DNA of 64,000 nucleotides, from assembly GCA_965153355.1 (NCBI GenBank), contig OZ231127.1:29264001-29328000 (forward strand), read 5' to 3'. Shown one piece after another: positions 63,330 to 64,000 of the stretch. The notes under the pieces were generated by a model. That model was given only the letters and a program-made list of their open reading frames with translations. It was not told the origin of the DNA and searched no databases. The stretch comes from Flaccisagitta enflata. Lineage: Eukaryota > Chaetognatha > Sagittoidea > Aphragmophora. The translations under genes and the position numbers were made by a program. Position 1 is the first letter of the stretch, and each line of letters begins with the position of its first letter.

Positions 63330-63560
63330 GATGGATGGAATGGATGAATGATCGAACGAATGAAAGAATGAATGAATGGATGGATGAAGCTTTTGAAAGC
63401 CGACTTTTTATTTCCTCATGGATGGATGAAAAAACGAATGAATGAATGAATGAATGAATGAATGAATGAATGAATGAATGAATGAATGAATGAATGAATG
63501 AATGAATGAATGAATGAATGAATGCAAAAAAATCTATGAATGAATGAATGAATTCAAAGT
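63330..63560. repeat. (AATG)n microsatellite
   Basis: GGATG and GAATG units with an unrelated interruption at about 63,388-63,420. Partner of 16,082-16,250. Confidence 0.93.
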
Positions 63561-64000
63561 GAGTTGAGTCAGTTGTAATTTTACACTTTGGTTTACTACA
63601 CAGTCCTTGCAGCCTTATCATTTCGTAAAAAAAAGAAAAGAAAAAGAGCATGGGGGAAAACAGAGGGAAAAAAAGCGACAAAGTCAGTAAAAGTATAGAT
63701 ATAAAAATTAAGAATGTTTTTCTCTTTTTTTTTTTTTTTTTACGTACAAGACGGAAAAGTAAATGAGCGAAACCGATCCGCCTCTGGCCCCGGGCAGTAA
63801 TTCATTTCCCCGATGTTTCTTCGATTCTTCTCATTCCCGATGGTTACTTTTTTTTCTGTTTCATTTTCATGAATCGCTCCACACATATCTCCGTGTAAAG
63901 TTGGTAAGATTGTGTGTTTTCATTTTTGTTTCCTGTGTATTGACTATTGTGTACATGAATTCGACGAAAAGGCACCTGATGTAACTTTCCCTTTTGAAGG
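63561..64000. other. Right-arm non-coding DNA to window end
   Basis: Partner of about 15,622-16,080. The inverted duplication continues past the end of the window. Confidence 0.6.

Overview
This is eukaryotic, almost certainly nuclear, repeat-dominated DNA with no protein-coding gene that I can support. The signs are long AG/CT, GT, ATTC, TTTC, TTC, CAA and ATC microsatellites every 1-2 kb, cut-and-paste and rolling-circle-like transposon remnants, a decayed LINE ORF1 fragment, and an internal TTAGGG-like array. TTAGGG-type repeats plus Tc1/mariner-like and hAT-like MITEs fit a metazoan other than a typical arthropod, but I cannot name a species. Nearly every open frame of 60-290 codons is a translated simple repeat (poly-Ser/Leu, Arg-Glu, Cys-Val, Thr-His, Phe, Asp) or lies inside a transposon.

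Layout. Positions 1-15,621 are single-copy-like DNA carrying a Tc1-like MITE (901-1427), a triple nest of elements (2275-3584) and a very long tandem array (6664-8201). Positions 15,622-26,865 are the left arm of a large inverted duplication. Positions 26,866-40,879 are the spacer between the arms, with many nested elements, a LINE ORF1 relic (about 37,835-38,267) and a second expanded array (39,745-40,874). Positions 40,880-64,000 are the right arm, in reverse-complement order and cut by the window end. The right arm holds about 9.2 kb of extra DNA (about 43,898-53,134) and at least four further transposon insertions whose empty sites can be read in the left arm.

The most notable content is a set of short non-autonomous elements called here A, A', B and C. 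They share a T-run at the 5' side, a 5' hairpin, a GTCC/GGTC-rich block, often a tandem array, and a 3' terminus CTTG or CTAG followed by TT. In A and A', a 5' stem and a motif near the 3' end are complementary and change together between subfamilies. This architecture resembles Helentron-derived non-autonomous elements (HINE/DINE-1 type). That assignment is inference, because no Rep/helicase coding sequence is present.

The two arms serve as an internal comparison. They give target-site duplications for a hAT-like element (57,141-57,954), for an element carrying a TTAGGG-like array (54,302-54,912), and for the A family (60,386-60,573). The duplication may be a true genomic palindrome or two haplotypes joined head-to-head in assembly; the sequence alone cannot decide. 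All coordinates were read by eye, so element ends may be off by a few bases and array ends by tens of bases.
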